Source: a bacterium
Lineage (GTDB): Bacteria; Zhuqueibacterota; QNDG01; JAFGCO01
Direction of reading: 5' to 3'
Assembly: GCA_016932575.1 (NCBI GenBank)
Contig: JAFGCO010000023.1
Coordinates: 1 to 55,798 of the forward strand
Length of the DNA: 55,798 bases
A model generated the notes under the pieces. That model worked only from the letters and a program-made list of their open reading frames with translations. It did no database searches and was not told where the DNA came from. Both the position numbers and the translations under genes were made by a program. Positions within the stretch are counted from its first letter, which is position 1, and each line of letters starts with the position of its first letter. Shown in pieces: positions 36,343-45,322 of the stretch.

Positions 36343-37740
36343 TCAATGCCTCCCCTGATAAGACTCAAAAAATTCTGAATTAATCTCCTGAAAAAATTCC
36401 TTATGCAGCCTGTCAACGGCCGTTTCCACCTGATCCGCATTGATGACAGCGGTTGCATTCATATTCGATGCCCCATGCGAAATTAAATCAACCCGAATAT
36501 TGTCCAGGCACTTTGCAATCCGGCCTGTAATCGCCGGACATTCGACAAGCCGCTGACCAATAAGTGAAACCGTTGCTTTATCGGAATATATTTCAGTCCC
36601 TGAAATCCGATTAAAATCATCCATCAAATGCTGTAAATTGGCTGCTGTGCTCAGCACCATTTTTACAGAGCGTTCAGCAATATTGACAAGATAGGGTGTT
36701 AATCGTTCTCTGTCAAGTATATCAAAAATCATTTTAAAATAATCATAAAACGGTAAATTCTGATCATTCCGCAATGCAAGCAGATATACCGGGCGCTTAT
36801 AGGTAATCGATGTTACCGGATATGGTGCTTCAGCCCCGTTTAGCGATAATTCAGTACCTCGATTTTCAGGATCCATGGAATTCAACACATGCACCGGAAT
36901 CCCTTTCTGCCGTGCTGGTGCAATCGAGCTTGGATGCAGCACCTTGGCACCGAAGAATGAAATTTCTGCAGCTTCATCAAATGATATTTTTTTTACGGTC
37001 AGCGGATTTGGAAAAATTTCAGGATCTGCTGTCATGACACCCGGAACATCCTTCCAAATTTGCACATCTTTCACATCCAGTGCGGCGCCTACCAGGGCGG
37101 CAGTAAAATCCGAGCCTTCGAATCCCAGCGTCGTCGTTGCCCCTTCACGCGTGGCTCCGATAAATCCCTGAATGACAGGCACTTTCCCGGAATTCACAAG
37201 CGGATGAATTTTATCGGCCAGTTTTGCGTATGTCATCTCTGTAATGGGTTGTGCATGAGTAAACCGATCATCCGTAATAATCAGTTCACGGGCATCGCAC
37301 CATACTGCATCCACTCCTGAAGCCCGAAGTGCGGCTGTGATGATTGTTGTCGATATCAATTCGCCGTAAGATAAAAACTTGTCCTGGCTTCGGGCGGTAA
37401 GGTCCCTGAGCACAGAAACGCCATCCTTTAATTTGGTCAATTCCTTATCAAACCGTTTGATTTGGTCTGAAAATGCATTTTTAGAAAAATCCGTTAGTAT
37501 TTCCTGAATAATCTGATCATGGTACGAGCGCAATGCTTCCAGCTCATTGCCCGCCTGTTCAGCATTACCTTCAGCAGCCAGGCGTGCAACAGCAAGCAGA
37601 CGACGCGTTACTTTGCCCATGGCCGAGTTGACAATCACCGGCTGATATTGAATTCGGTGATGTACAATCCTGCAGACCCTACGTATACATTCGGCATCCA
37701 GAATGGAGGTGCCGCCAAATTTCATCACAATCATATTCAT
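36343..37740 (-). CDS. lysC: Aspartate kinase
   Basis: The first enzyme of the aspartate pathway, 465 residues. The phosphate loop MKFGGTS is at 6-12, SYGELIST and the acceptor segment TLGFEGSDFTAAL (a variant of the usual GRGGSD) are present, followed by DVPGVMTADPEIFPN and AKVLHPSSIAPARQKGIPV. Two ACT domains make the C-terminal 160 residues, so feedback by lysine or threonine is likely. The start is either Met1 or Met3 of the frame. It heads the minus-strand operon lysC-dapB-dapA and diverges from dapF. Distinct from the Ask_Ect-type copy at 23377. Confidence 0.95.
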   Translation of the reverse strand: MNMIVMKFGGTSILDAECIRRVCRIVHHRIQYQPVIVNSAMGKVTRRLLAVARLAAEGNAEQAGNELEALRSYHDQIIQEILTDFSKNAFSDQIKRFDKELTKLKDGVSVLRDLTARSQDKFLSYGELISTTIITAALRASGVDAVWCDARELIITDDRFTHAQPITEMTYAKLADKIHPLVNSGKVPVIQGFIGATREGATTTLGFEGSDFTAALVGAALDVKDVQIWKDVPGVMTADPEIFPNPLTVKKISFDEAAEISFFGAKVLHPSSIAPARQKGIPVHVLNSMDPENRGTELSLNGAEAPYPVTSITYKRPVYLLALRNDQNLPFYDYFKMIFDILDRERLTPYLVNIAERSVKMVLSTAANLQHLMDDFNRISGTEIYSDKATVSLIGQRLVECPAITGRIAKCLDNIRVDLISHGASNMNATAVINADQVETAVDRLHKEFFQEINSEFFESYQGRH

Positions 37741-38218
37741 CCAATCCGATTATCAGGAAACATGGAGAAATATACTTATCCTGTATTCGAATGTCAAGAA
37801 GACATTCTGTCCTATCAAATCTTTTAAGGCCCGTCTGGAGAAAAAATGTCAGATTTGTCGAAAATAAATGAAAAAAAACATCCGGGCCGCGCTGTCGGCT
37901 TCAGACCAATATCCGGGTTCATTTTACCGGAGCGTATCCTGCAATATTCATTCATCAAACAGATTATCAACATGCCTGCATCATCTGTATCTTGGAATTC
38001 TCATTCATTTTTAGTATATTGATATCCGAATAAAGGGTTTAAAAACAAAAAGGTGTCTATCGAAGACAATCCTTTATTTTTGTTATAACATCCGGCTCGG
38101 TTTTTATGTACGGCAGCAATAAAAGCAACAGAAACACCCGGGCATTATGGAAAAATTATTCATCAATTTTATTTAAATATTCATTTATATGTTGATAATT
38201 TCATGGAGTAAATGAAGG
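37741..38218. promoter_or_regulatory. Divergent control region between lysC and dapF operons
   Basis: No gene in 478 bases. The region must hold both promoters. On the dapF side, arms AAAGG-TGTCT (38049-38058) and AGACA-AT-CCTTT (38064-38075) form a bulged hairpin followed by ATTTTTG, like a terminator. The last arm can instead pair with AATAAAGG at 38029-38036 (8 bp, with CCTTTATT 38071-38078), so two exclusive folds are possible, as in an attenuator. I saw no lysine riboswitch signature. Confidence 0.45.
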
Positions 38219-39079
38219 ATGCAATTTTTCAAATATCATGGTCTCGGAAATGATTACCTGGTTATGAACCCTGAACAAATCGGACGTGATTTGTCAGAGA
38301 AAGAAATCATTGCCATCTGTCATCGCAATTACGGGATTGGTTCCGACGGAATTTTATGGGGCCCCCTGAAAACGAAAAATGGATGTTACGGGCTGCGCAT
38401 TTTCAATCCCGATGCCAGTGAAGCGGAAAAGAGCGGTAACGGGCTTCGTATCTTTTCACGATATTTATGGGATCAGAATCTGGTGAAATCCGACCAGCCA
38501 TTTCATATTGATACAACTGGCGGCCGGGTGGAAGCGAAAGTCATGGACCAGGGAAAAAGGATTCATGTACAAATGGGAACGGTCAGTTTCAACAGCAGGA
38601 AAATACCGGTTAATGGACCTGACCGTGAAGTACTGAATGAAACCATAACAATTCATGGAAAACAATATATTTACTGTGCAGCCACGATCGGCAACCCGCA
38701 CTGCGTTCTGCCGCTGAATGAAATATCTGAAGATCTGGCAAGATCTGCCGGACCTGTCATAGAGACAGATTCTCGATTTCCAAACCGCACCAATGTTCAG
38801 TTTATGAAAGTGATTGACCGCAATAATATTCAGATTGAAATCTGGGAACGCGGAGCCGGATATACATTGGCCTCAGGCAGCAGCAGTTCGGCAGCTGCGG
38901 CTGTTGCGTATAAACTGAACCTGTGCGATCAGGACATCCGGGTACATATGCCGGGCGGCCTTCTGGAGATCAGGGTGGATCAGAATTTTAATATTTCTAT
39001 GACCGGCCCTGTAACCAAAGTGGGTACAGGGACAATTGAACAAGAAGCGTTTGAAGACTTTCCGCAACGTTTACTCTGA
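38219..39079 (+). CDS. dapF: Diaminopimelate epimerase homologue lacking both catalytic cysteines
   Basis: DapF turns LL- into meso-diaminopimelate with two cysteines acting as a proton relay. The 286-residue protein keeps the family plan: FFKYHGLGNDY at the start, GSDGILW, a first loop EKSGNG, TIGNPHCV, and a second loop RGAGYTLASG. In both loops the catalytic cysteine is serine: Ser72 where CGNG is usual, and Ser219 where ACG is usual, and the GAGET glutamate is Tyr215. The bases (AGC and TCA) are unambiguous. It is first in dapF-dapL-lysA, where the step is expected. It may be a divergent subgroup with another mechanism, or a non-epimerase. Other cysteines (34, 56, 153, 162) are not in these loops. 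Confidence 0.85.
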   Translation: MQFFKYHGLGNDYLVMNPEQIGRDLSEKEIIAICHRNYGIGSDGILWGPLKTKNGCYGLRIFNPDASEAEKSGNGLRIFSRYLWDQNLVKSDQPFHIDTTGGRVEAKVMDQGKRIHVQMGTVSFNSRKIPVNGPDREVLNETITIHGKQYIYCAATIGNPHCVLPLNEISEDLARSAGPVIETDSRFPNRTNVQFMKVIDRNNIQIEIWERGAGYTLASGSSSSAAAAVAYKLNLCDQDIRVHMPGGLLEIRVDQNFNISMTGPVTKVGTGTIEQEAFEDFPQRLL

Positions 39080-39108
39080 TTGAATCATGGCAAGGGAGCA
39101 ACCGATTT

Positions 39109-40338
39109 ATGGCAAGACTGAACGCAAATTATTATAAACTGGCGGCGGGCTATCTGTTTCCGGAGATTACCCGGCGCACAAAGGCTTTTCTGGAAACAAA
39201 TCCGGAAATAAAACTGATGAAACTGGGAATCGGAAATACCACAGAACCGTTAACCGCAACAGTCATTGAAGGACTGCACAAAGGGGTCAACAATCTTGCC
39301 GGTATAGAAACATATACCGGCTATGGGGAGTATCATGGTGAATTGCCCATTCGGACCGCGCTTCGATCATTTTATAAAAAACGAAATGTGGATATTGATG
39401 TTGAAGAATTTTTCGTCAGCGACGGAGCCAAACCGGATTCAGGCAACATTCAGTCCATCTTTTGTACAGACAGCAGGGTGGCTGTGCAGGATCCCGCTTA
39501 TCCCGTATATGTCGATACCAATGTTATTGCCGGGCGTTCCGGACAATTCAATCAGGACAAAAAGCTCTACGAAGATATTTTATATATGCCATGCACAGAA
39601 AAAAACGGCTTTATCCCGGATCCCCCCTCTGAAAAAATGGATCTGATTTATCTTTGCAGTCCTAACAATCCAACCGGGGCGGTGGCAACTAAAGAACAGT
39701 TAAAGTTATTTGTGGATTATGCGATTTCAAATCAGGCAGTCATTATATTTGATGCGGCATATTCCGCATTCATCCGTGATCCGGATCTCCCCCGGTCCAT
39801 CTATGAAGTGGAAGGGGCCAAAAAATGTGCGATCGAAATTAACAGCTTCTCAAAATCCGCAGGATTCACCGGTGTGCGTCTCGGATGGACGATAGTGCCC
39901 TTTGAATTGGCTATTGAGAATGTGAAACCGGGCGATGTCCATAAATTCTGGATGCGGCGACAAAGTACATTTTTCAACGGTCCTTCCAACATTATTCAGG
40001 AAGGCGGCGTGGCGGCCTTATCGGATAAGGGATGGAAGGAATGCCAGGAACTGGTGAATTACTATATGAAGAACGCACGCATCATCCTCGAAGGATTAAG
40101 CCGGATGGGACTGACCGTTTACGGAGGAACCAATGGCCCGTATGTATGGCTGAAAACCCCGAATAACATGACGTCATGGGAATTTTTCGATAAGCTTCTA
40201 TATGAAACCCATGTGGTCGGCACACCGGGCTCAGGTTTCGGTCCCAGCGGAGAAGGTTTTTTCAGGCTGAGTGCCTTTGGGCATTCAGAAGACATTCAAC
40301 AGGCTGTGAAAAGTATTCAGGACAATCTGAGGTTATAA
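39109..40338 (+). CDS. dapL: LL-diaminopimelate aminotransferase
   Basis: DapL makes LL-diaminopimelate from tetrahydrodipicolinate directly, bypassing the acylated route. The 409-residue PLP enzyme has the family start NANYYKLAAGYLFPEI, then KLGIGNTTEPL, DGAKPDSGNIQ, YLCSPNNPTGA and the Schiff-base lysine in NSFSKSAGFTGVRLGW (about residue 249). It follows dapF by 29 bases and is separated from lysA by one base. It produces the LL isomer, which is why an epimerase is needed before LysA. Confident. Confidence 0.97.
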   Translation: MARLNANYYKLAAGYLFPEITRRTKAFLETNPEIKLMKLGIGNTTEPLTATVIEGLHKGVNNLAGIETYTGYGEYHGELPIRTALRSFYKKRNVDIDVEEFFVSDGAKPDSGNIQSIFCTDSRVAVQDPAYPVYVDTNVIAGRSGQFNQDKKLYEDILYMPCTEKNGFIPDPPSEKMDLIYLCSPNNPTGAVATKEQLKLFVDYAISNQAVIIFDAAYSAFIRDPDLPRSIYEVEGAKKCAIEINSFSKSAGFTGVRLGWTIVPFELAIENVKPGDVHKFWMRRQSTFFNGPSNIIQEGGVAALSDKGWKECQELVNYYMKNARIILEGLSRMGLTVYGGTNGPYVWLKTPNNMTSWEFFDKLLYETHVVGTPGSGFGPSGEGFFRLSAFGHSEDIQQAVKSIQDNLRL

Positions 40339-40339
40339 T

Positions 40340-41671
40340 ATGACTCATTTAAATACAGATCATTTGACACCTTTCGGCAGGGTCACCTCCGAAACCATTG
40401 TTCGAGCTGCCGAACAATTCGGCACACCGGTCTATCTTTATGATGAAGCTGTGGTTGTCCGTAAATGCCAAGATGCATTGAATATGCCCAACGCCTATGG
40501 CCTGACGGTTCGCTACGCCATGAAAGCCAATTCGAACCGGGCGCTTCTTCAGCTCATCAATAATCAGGGATTGTCACTGGACTGCAGTACATTGAATGAG
40601 GTGCGACGGGCCCATACAGCGGGTATTGCCTGCGATCGGATGATGCTGACATCCCAGGAAGTTCCCGCAGGAAAAGACCGTCAGGATCTTGAAACAATGA
40701 TTCGTGAAGGGCTTGTCTACAATATCTGCTCATTGAGGCAGCTGAAATTGATTGCGGATTTTTCCGTAAAGCATGATCAGCCCATGTCGATCCGAATCAA
40801 TCCGGGCGTGGGTGCCGGAGAATCCGTCACAAGAAATACAGGAGATAAATACTCAAGCTTCGGAATTCATATGGCCAATATCGAGAAAGCGCTTGATGTA
40901 ATTCATGAGAAAGGATTCCGCATTAATCAGGTTCATGTGCATATTGGTTCCGGCGGAGATCCGGATATGTGGCGTGAAAATATCGACAGAGAACTGATGA
41001 TTACTGAAAAGTATTTTCCCGATGCTGAAATTGTCAATCTGGGAGGCGGATTCAAGGAGGCAAGAATGCCGGATGAGACCGCCGCAGATATTCAGGAGTT
41101 GGGATATTACGCCAAGGAACGGTTTAAGGATTTTTACCGCCGGACAGGACGAAAACTGCATATGTCAATCGAACCTGGCACTTATATTGTCGCCAATGCG
41201 GGCTATCTTGTAACTTCTGTCGTAGACGAAAAATGGTCGGGACCGACCGGTTTTGAATTCATCATTCTTGATGCAGGCATGGAAGCCAATACGCGCCCCT
41301 TGCTTTATGGTTCCAGGCATCCATTCTATGTGATTTCCAATACCGGAAAGCTTCTTTCTTCTGAATTTGATTTGAGTACAATGAAGTACGAACTGGATTA
41401 CCGAGTCGTTGTCGGACGTTGTTGTGAAAGCGGAGACTCTCAGAGTCTCGATTATCAGGGTCACATCATTCCAAGAACCATGGCCAATCCTGAGATCGGG
41501 GATTATGTTGTTATCGGCGGAACCGGTGCTTACTGTTCAGCCATGTCTCTTTATAATTACAATTCGCATGTACAGGCAGCGGAATTACTGCTTCGTGAAG
41601 ACGGCAAGTTGAAAATGATTCGGAAAAGGCAAACCCTGAATCAAATCATACACAATGAGCAGAATTTATAG
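40340..41671 (+). CDS. lysA: Diaminopimelate decarboxylase
   Basis: LysA is a PLP-dependent fold III decarboxylase that makes lysine from meso-diaminopimelate. The PLP lysine is in RYAMKANSN (about residue 57); HVHIGSGGD, NLGGGFKEA, EPGTYIVA and the partner-subunit CCESGD loop follow in order, and GTGAYCSAMSLYNYN ends the active-site set. Its 443 residues are normal. The start codon lies 1 base after the dapL stop, so the genes are coupled. I cannot exclude another amino acid decarboxylase of the same fold, but the context favours LysA. Confidence 0.92.
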   Translation: MTHLNTDHLTPFGRVTSETIVRAAEQFGTPVYLYDEAVVVRKCQDALNMPNAYGLTVRYAMKANSNRALLQLINNQGLSLDCSTLNEVRRAHTAGIACDRMMLTSQEVPAGKDRQDLETMIREGLVYNICSLRQLKLIADFSVKHDQPMSIRINPGVGAGESVTRNTGDKYSSFGIHMANIEKALDVIHEKGFRINQVHVHIGSGGDPDMWRENIDRELMITEKYFPDAEIVNLGGGFKEARMPDETAADIQELGYYAKERFKDFYRRTGRKLHMSIEPGTYIVANAGYLVTSVVDEKWSGPTGFEFIILDAGMEANTRPLLYGSRHPFYVISNTGKLLSSEFDLSTMKYELDYRVVVGRCCESGDSQSLDYQGHIIPRTMANPEIGDYVVIGGTGAYCSAMSLYNYNSHVQAAELLLREDGKLKMIRKRQTLNQIIHNEQNL

Positions 41672-41886
41672 AGAAAAACGGGGCCGTATCAAAAAGCATG
41701 TCACCTCATTCTGAATTCATCGATGGCGTCTACCCCGGGCCACTTTAAAAACTTACGGTAAACGCTGATGAATGAGAATGAAATCAAAAAAAACAGAAAG
41801 ATTCAGTTGAATCCCGTCCTTGGCAATGCAAAGTGATCAACCCGGATTAATAAATCCGACCTTTGACAAAGCCCCGTTTTCAATGC

Positions 41887-42810
41887 CTATATTACATCAG
41901 GATCTCCAAAGCTTTTGATTTTAATATTAATGTCCTTTTTCATTCCCTTCATATTTTCCTTCATTTGGTCCATGGATTCCCGAAGTTCCTTCATATCTGT
42001 CTCGGGTACGGTGATCATCGAACCGTCCCCACAAGGCGGAATTTGTTGAATGGAGCGACAGGGAAACGGAGATTCATTCAGTGTCACATGCACAGACAGC
42101 TCTTTCCCGTTCCGAATCAGAGTGCACGCTATTTCATCTCCAGATTCAAGTTCCTTTAAAATTTCGCGTGCGTCTTCTGGATTCCCGACGGATGAATCAT
42201 CTAAAGCAACGATCACATCCCCTGCTTTTATTTCAGCTTTTTTTGCCGGAGAGTCTTTCATGACCTCCAGAATCAGCGCGCCCTTGCCTTCGGGCACTTG
42301 AAAATACGGGGCCAGATCCGAATTTAATTCTTGCAGTTTCACTCCCAGATATCCGTGATCTTTAACATGCAACATAAAACCGTGCATGCCCTCATGCCGT
42401 GACCATGGCGTTTTCGCTTTTGATCCGATGACCACTTCAACGTCCTGAGTTTTTCCATCACGGTTAAGCACAATCACAACTTTAGAGGAAGGTTCTGTCT
42501 TTTCGACACACCGAACAAGATCCCTGGGACGTCGCATCTTTTTATTGTGATAACGCATGATCACATCATCTTCCTGAAGACCGGCCTTTTCTGCCGGACT
42601 GTCCTCAATGACTTCTGTGATGAGAATTCCATAAGCGATTCCCAATTCTTCTTTCTCCAGCTGATCCAGCTGATCTACTGCCACACCCAAATATCCGAAT
42701 TCTTTCTTCGGCTTTTTCTCATCAGCTGTCAGTGATGTTCCAATGGTCAATGCCAATAGTAGCAAAAACCAGGGGCCCTTATGGATAAATTGATGTTTTA
42801 AAAAATTCAT
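41887..42810 (-). CDS. Exported protein with two PDZ domains
   Basis: A 307-residue protein with a signal peptide (hydrophobic 13-27, then TADEKK). Two PDZ domains follow: GYLGVAVDQL through DSPAEKAGLQEDDVIM (about 38-125) and GYLGVKLQEL through DSPAKKAEIKAGDVIVALDD (about 152-250). No protease domain is attached, so it is not a DegP/HtrA enzyme; such proteins probably act as adaptors that bind C-termini of envelope proteins. The last 35 residues are Met/Lys-rich and form a helix. AGGAGG lies just before the ATG. It stands alone, divergent from the phosphatase cluster. Confidence 0.88.
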   Translation of the reverse strand: MNFLKHQFIHKGPWFLLLLALTIGTSLTADEKKPKKEFGYLGVAVDQLDQLEKEELGIAYGILITEVIEDSPAEKAGLQEDDVIMRYHNKKMRRPRDLVRCVEKTEPSSKVVIVLNRDGKTQDVEVVIGSKAKTPWSRHEGMHGFMLHVKDHGYLGVKLQELNSDLAPYFQVPEGKGALILEVMKDSPAKKAEIKAGDVIVALDDSSVGNPEDAREILKELESGDEIACTLIRNGKELSVHVTLNESPFPCRSIQQIPPCGDGSMITVPETDMKELRESMDQMKENMKGMKKDINIKIKSFGDPDVI

Positions 42811-43189
42811 GATTGTCCTCCTTATTCAGTTCATCCATTTCTGCTTATAAAGACAGACAGCATGCAAAAAAAGTTTTACCGGAATATATAAATCTGATCA
42901 ATAACCATTTGATTTACAGCCCATGCGACGGATGGGCAGGCATATTCACAGAAATTTTATTGCAGTATAATATCTTGATATTGATATAGATAATTTTTAT
43001 ATTAAGGGTTAAATATCTGGAATTTAAAGCAGATCGTCTTTTTAGGGAACCAATTAAATTCAGCAATCGTTAAATCACGATTTAACAGAACGATCTGAAT
43101 AAGAATGGTTATTCAAAAAACAGGGTTCTTGAATACTAAAAAAAATTATGGGGTTATCATAAAAATTTATAACTGGCAGAAGCAAATCC
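42811..43189. promoter_or_regulatory. Divergent promoter region with palindrome
   Basis: No gene. GTTAAATC (43069-43076) and GATTTAAC (43079-43086) are perfect 8-bp arms around a 2-base spacer, 104 bases before the phosphatase cluster, a size and shape fitting a dimeric repressor. AT-rich runs surround it. No regulator is encoded next to it. Confidence 0.4.
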
Positions 43190-45313
43190 ATGAATAAATA
43201 TTTAAAATCAAATGCTGCGATAATCAAAGGGATCATTATTGGTTTTCTCCTTCCGCTTCCTGTGTTCGGATATATCGGACCCGGAGCCGGTTTTGCTCTC
43301 GTCTCATCTCTCTTTACCCTGCTGATTTCTTTTATACTCGCGTTCTTTTCTTTGCTGACTTTTCCCGTCCGCATGCTTTTCCGATTTATTAAGAACCGGA
43401 ATTACTTTAAAAAGCTGAATATCAGACGTGTTGTCATTGTCGGTCTTGATGGTCTTGATTATGAATTGACCCAAAAATATATGAACGGGGAATTTTTAAC
43501 CAATTTTAAAAAACTGCAGCAAATCGGAGGATTTCAAAAACTCAAAACCACCTATCCGTCGATTTCTCCGGTTGCCTGGTCAAGTTTTGCAACAGGGGTG
43601 AATCCGGGAAAACACAACATATTTGATTTTCTCGTTTCGAATCCCCGTACCTATTTGCCGGAACTCTCTTCTTCCCAGGTCAAACCCTCAAAAAAGAACA
43701 AAAAATTCGGTAAATACCAAATTCCCCTTGGAAAAGCGAAGATTTCGTTCCTGCGAAAAAGCAAATCATTCTGGTCGATTCTCGGGGAGCATGGAATATT
43801 CAGTCACATCATTCGTATTCCAATCACATTTCCCCCGGAAAAATTTTACGGATCCATGCTCTCAGCCATGTGTACCCCGGACCTGCGGGGCACACAGGGA
43901 TCTTTCACATTTTATTCAGCAGCGCCCCGCGATCATTTTAACGCAATCGGCGGCAACCATATTCAATTTTCTCAGAACAATGGAACGCTTTCATCATATC
44001 TGGTCGGTCCGGAAAACGCATTTCGAACAAACGGTGAATCGGTCCGTCTTCCGTTTTCATTAAAATTAAAAAATAATTTGTCCGCTGACCTTCGCATTAA
44101 AAACAAACGGGTCGAACTGAAACTGAAGGAATTTTCTCCCTATATACCGGTTTCATTTCCCTTTGGCTTTGGTGTTTCTGCAAAGGGAATATGTCAGTTT
44201 TATCTAAAACAGATAACACCTGAAGTCCAGCTTTATGTTTCTCCCATTCAGATCGATCCTGAAAAACCGGCATTGCCCATTTCGCATCCGAAATTCTTTG
44301 CGACATATCTGGCGAAAATGCTCAACAGATATAATACGCTCGGTTTGTCCGAAGACACATGGGCACTGAATGAACAGGTTCTTGATGACAAAGCGTTTTT
44401 AAAACAGGCTTATCAAATTCATGAGGAACGTGAGAAACAGTTTTTTCATGTGCTTGACAAAACCAAACGGGGTGTATGTGCCTGTGTATTTGACGGAACA
44501 GACCGCATCCAGCACATGTTCTTCCGGTACCTGGTGAAAGATCATCCGGCCCATTGTGAACAGGACGAATCTCTTCAGCATGCGATTCGGAATATCTATC
44601 AGAGATCGGATGAACTGGTTGGACGTGTTTTAGAAAAGATTGATGACGATACGGTTCTTTTTGTTATCTCTGACCATGGATTTAAATCATTCAAACGCGG
44701 CATTAATTTAAATTCCTGGCTGCACCAGAATGGTTATTTAACGTTGAAAGAAGACAGATTTGATCAGGACTATTTTCAAAATGTGGATTGGGAAAACACA
44801 AAAGCGTACGCCGTGGGTTTGGCAGGTATCTATTTAAATCTGAAGGGACGTGAACATCTCGGAACGGTTTCTCCCGGAGAAGCGGAAAAGGCATTGAAAG
44901 ATGAAATCATCTGTAAACTCTCGGGTTTGAAAGATCCCGACCGCAATGTGATCTCAATTCGTCGTGTGATCGATAAATATGATGTGATGAAAGGGCCTTA
45001 CATAAAGAATGCACCCGATCTGATTATCGGCTATCATGACGGATACCGAATTTCATGGGACGGAGCGGTCGGTAAAACTACCCAAACGGTTTTCGAGGAT
45101 AACACCAAAGCCTGGAGCGGCGATCATGGGATCGATCCCGAGCTCGTACCGGGTGTTATTTTTTCAAATCAAAAATTTCAATCCGAGGAAATCGGTTTAA
45201 TGGATCTCGCACCCACTGTTCTGAATTTATTTAAGGTCCCAATCCCGAAATACATGGATGGAAAGCCAATATCCATGAATGAGATAAAAACACCATCTCA
45301 TACAAAAAATTAG
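43190..45313 (+). CDS. Membrane-anchored alkaline-phosphatase-superfamily phosphodiesterase
   Basis: A 707-residue protein. Two N-terminal hydrophobic segments (about 12-62, GYIGPGAGFALVSSLFTLL) anchor it. The catalytic domain then shows GLDGLD (metal Asp87), SPVAWSSFATG with Ser126 in the place of the nucleophile of nucleotide pyrophosphatases, DGTDRIQHMFFRY (Asp and His metal ligands), SDHGFKSF, and WSGDHGIDPELVPGV. This fits the type I phosphodiesterase group; substrates could be phosphate mono- or diesters of lipids or glycans. It begins a run of five genes with two more superfamily members. The extra middle part (about 270-400) has no motif I recognise. Confidence 0.85.
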   Translation: MNKYLKSNAAIIKGIIIGFLLPLPVFGYIGPGAGFALVSSLFTLLISFILAFFSLLTFPVRMLFRFIKNRNYFKKLNIRRVVIVGLDGLDYELTQKYMNGEFLTNFKKLQQIGGFQKLKTTYPSISPVAWSSFATGVNPGKHNIFDFLVSNPRTYLPELSSSQVKPSKKNKKFGKYQIPLGKAKISFLRKSKSFWSILGEHGIFSHIIRIPITFPPEKFYGSMLSAMCTPDLRGTQGSFTFYSAAPRDHFNAIGGNHIQFSQNNGTLSSYLVGPENAFRTNGESVRLPFSLKLKNNLSADLRIKNKRVELKLKEFSPYIPVSFPFGFGVSAKGICQFYLKQITPEVQLYVSPIQIDPEKPALPISHPKFFATYLAKMLNRYNTLGLSEDTWALNEQVLDDKAFLKQAYQIHEEREKQFFHVLDKTKRGVCACVFDGTDRIQHMFFRYLVKDHPAHCEQDESLQHAIRNIYQRSDELVGRVLEKIDDDTVLFVISDHGFKSFKRGINLNSWLHQNGYLTLKEDRFDQDYFQNVDWENTKAYAVGLAGIYLNLKGREHLGTVSPGEAEKALKDEIICKLSGLKDPDRNVISIRRVIDKYDVMKGPYIKNAPDLIIGYHDGYRISWDGAVGKTTQTVFEDNTKAWSGDHGIDPELVPGVIFSNQKFQSEEIGLMDLAPTVLNLFKVPIPKYMDGKPISMNEIKTPSHTKN

Positions 45314-45322
45314 GGTGATATC

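Noticed and set aside
37741-38218. Lysine riboswitch before dapF or lysC
   Set aside because: I looked for the conserved L-box segments and found none in convincing order; only the simple hairpin switch is reported.
41673-41880. GAAAAACGGGGC and GCCCCGTTTTC inverted arms flanking the lysA/PDZ gap
   Set aside because: The arms are nearly 190 bases apart with no T run after them, so a terminator or element with inverted ends is not supported; chance similarity is possible.
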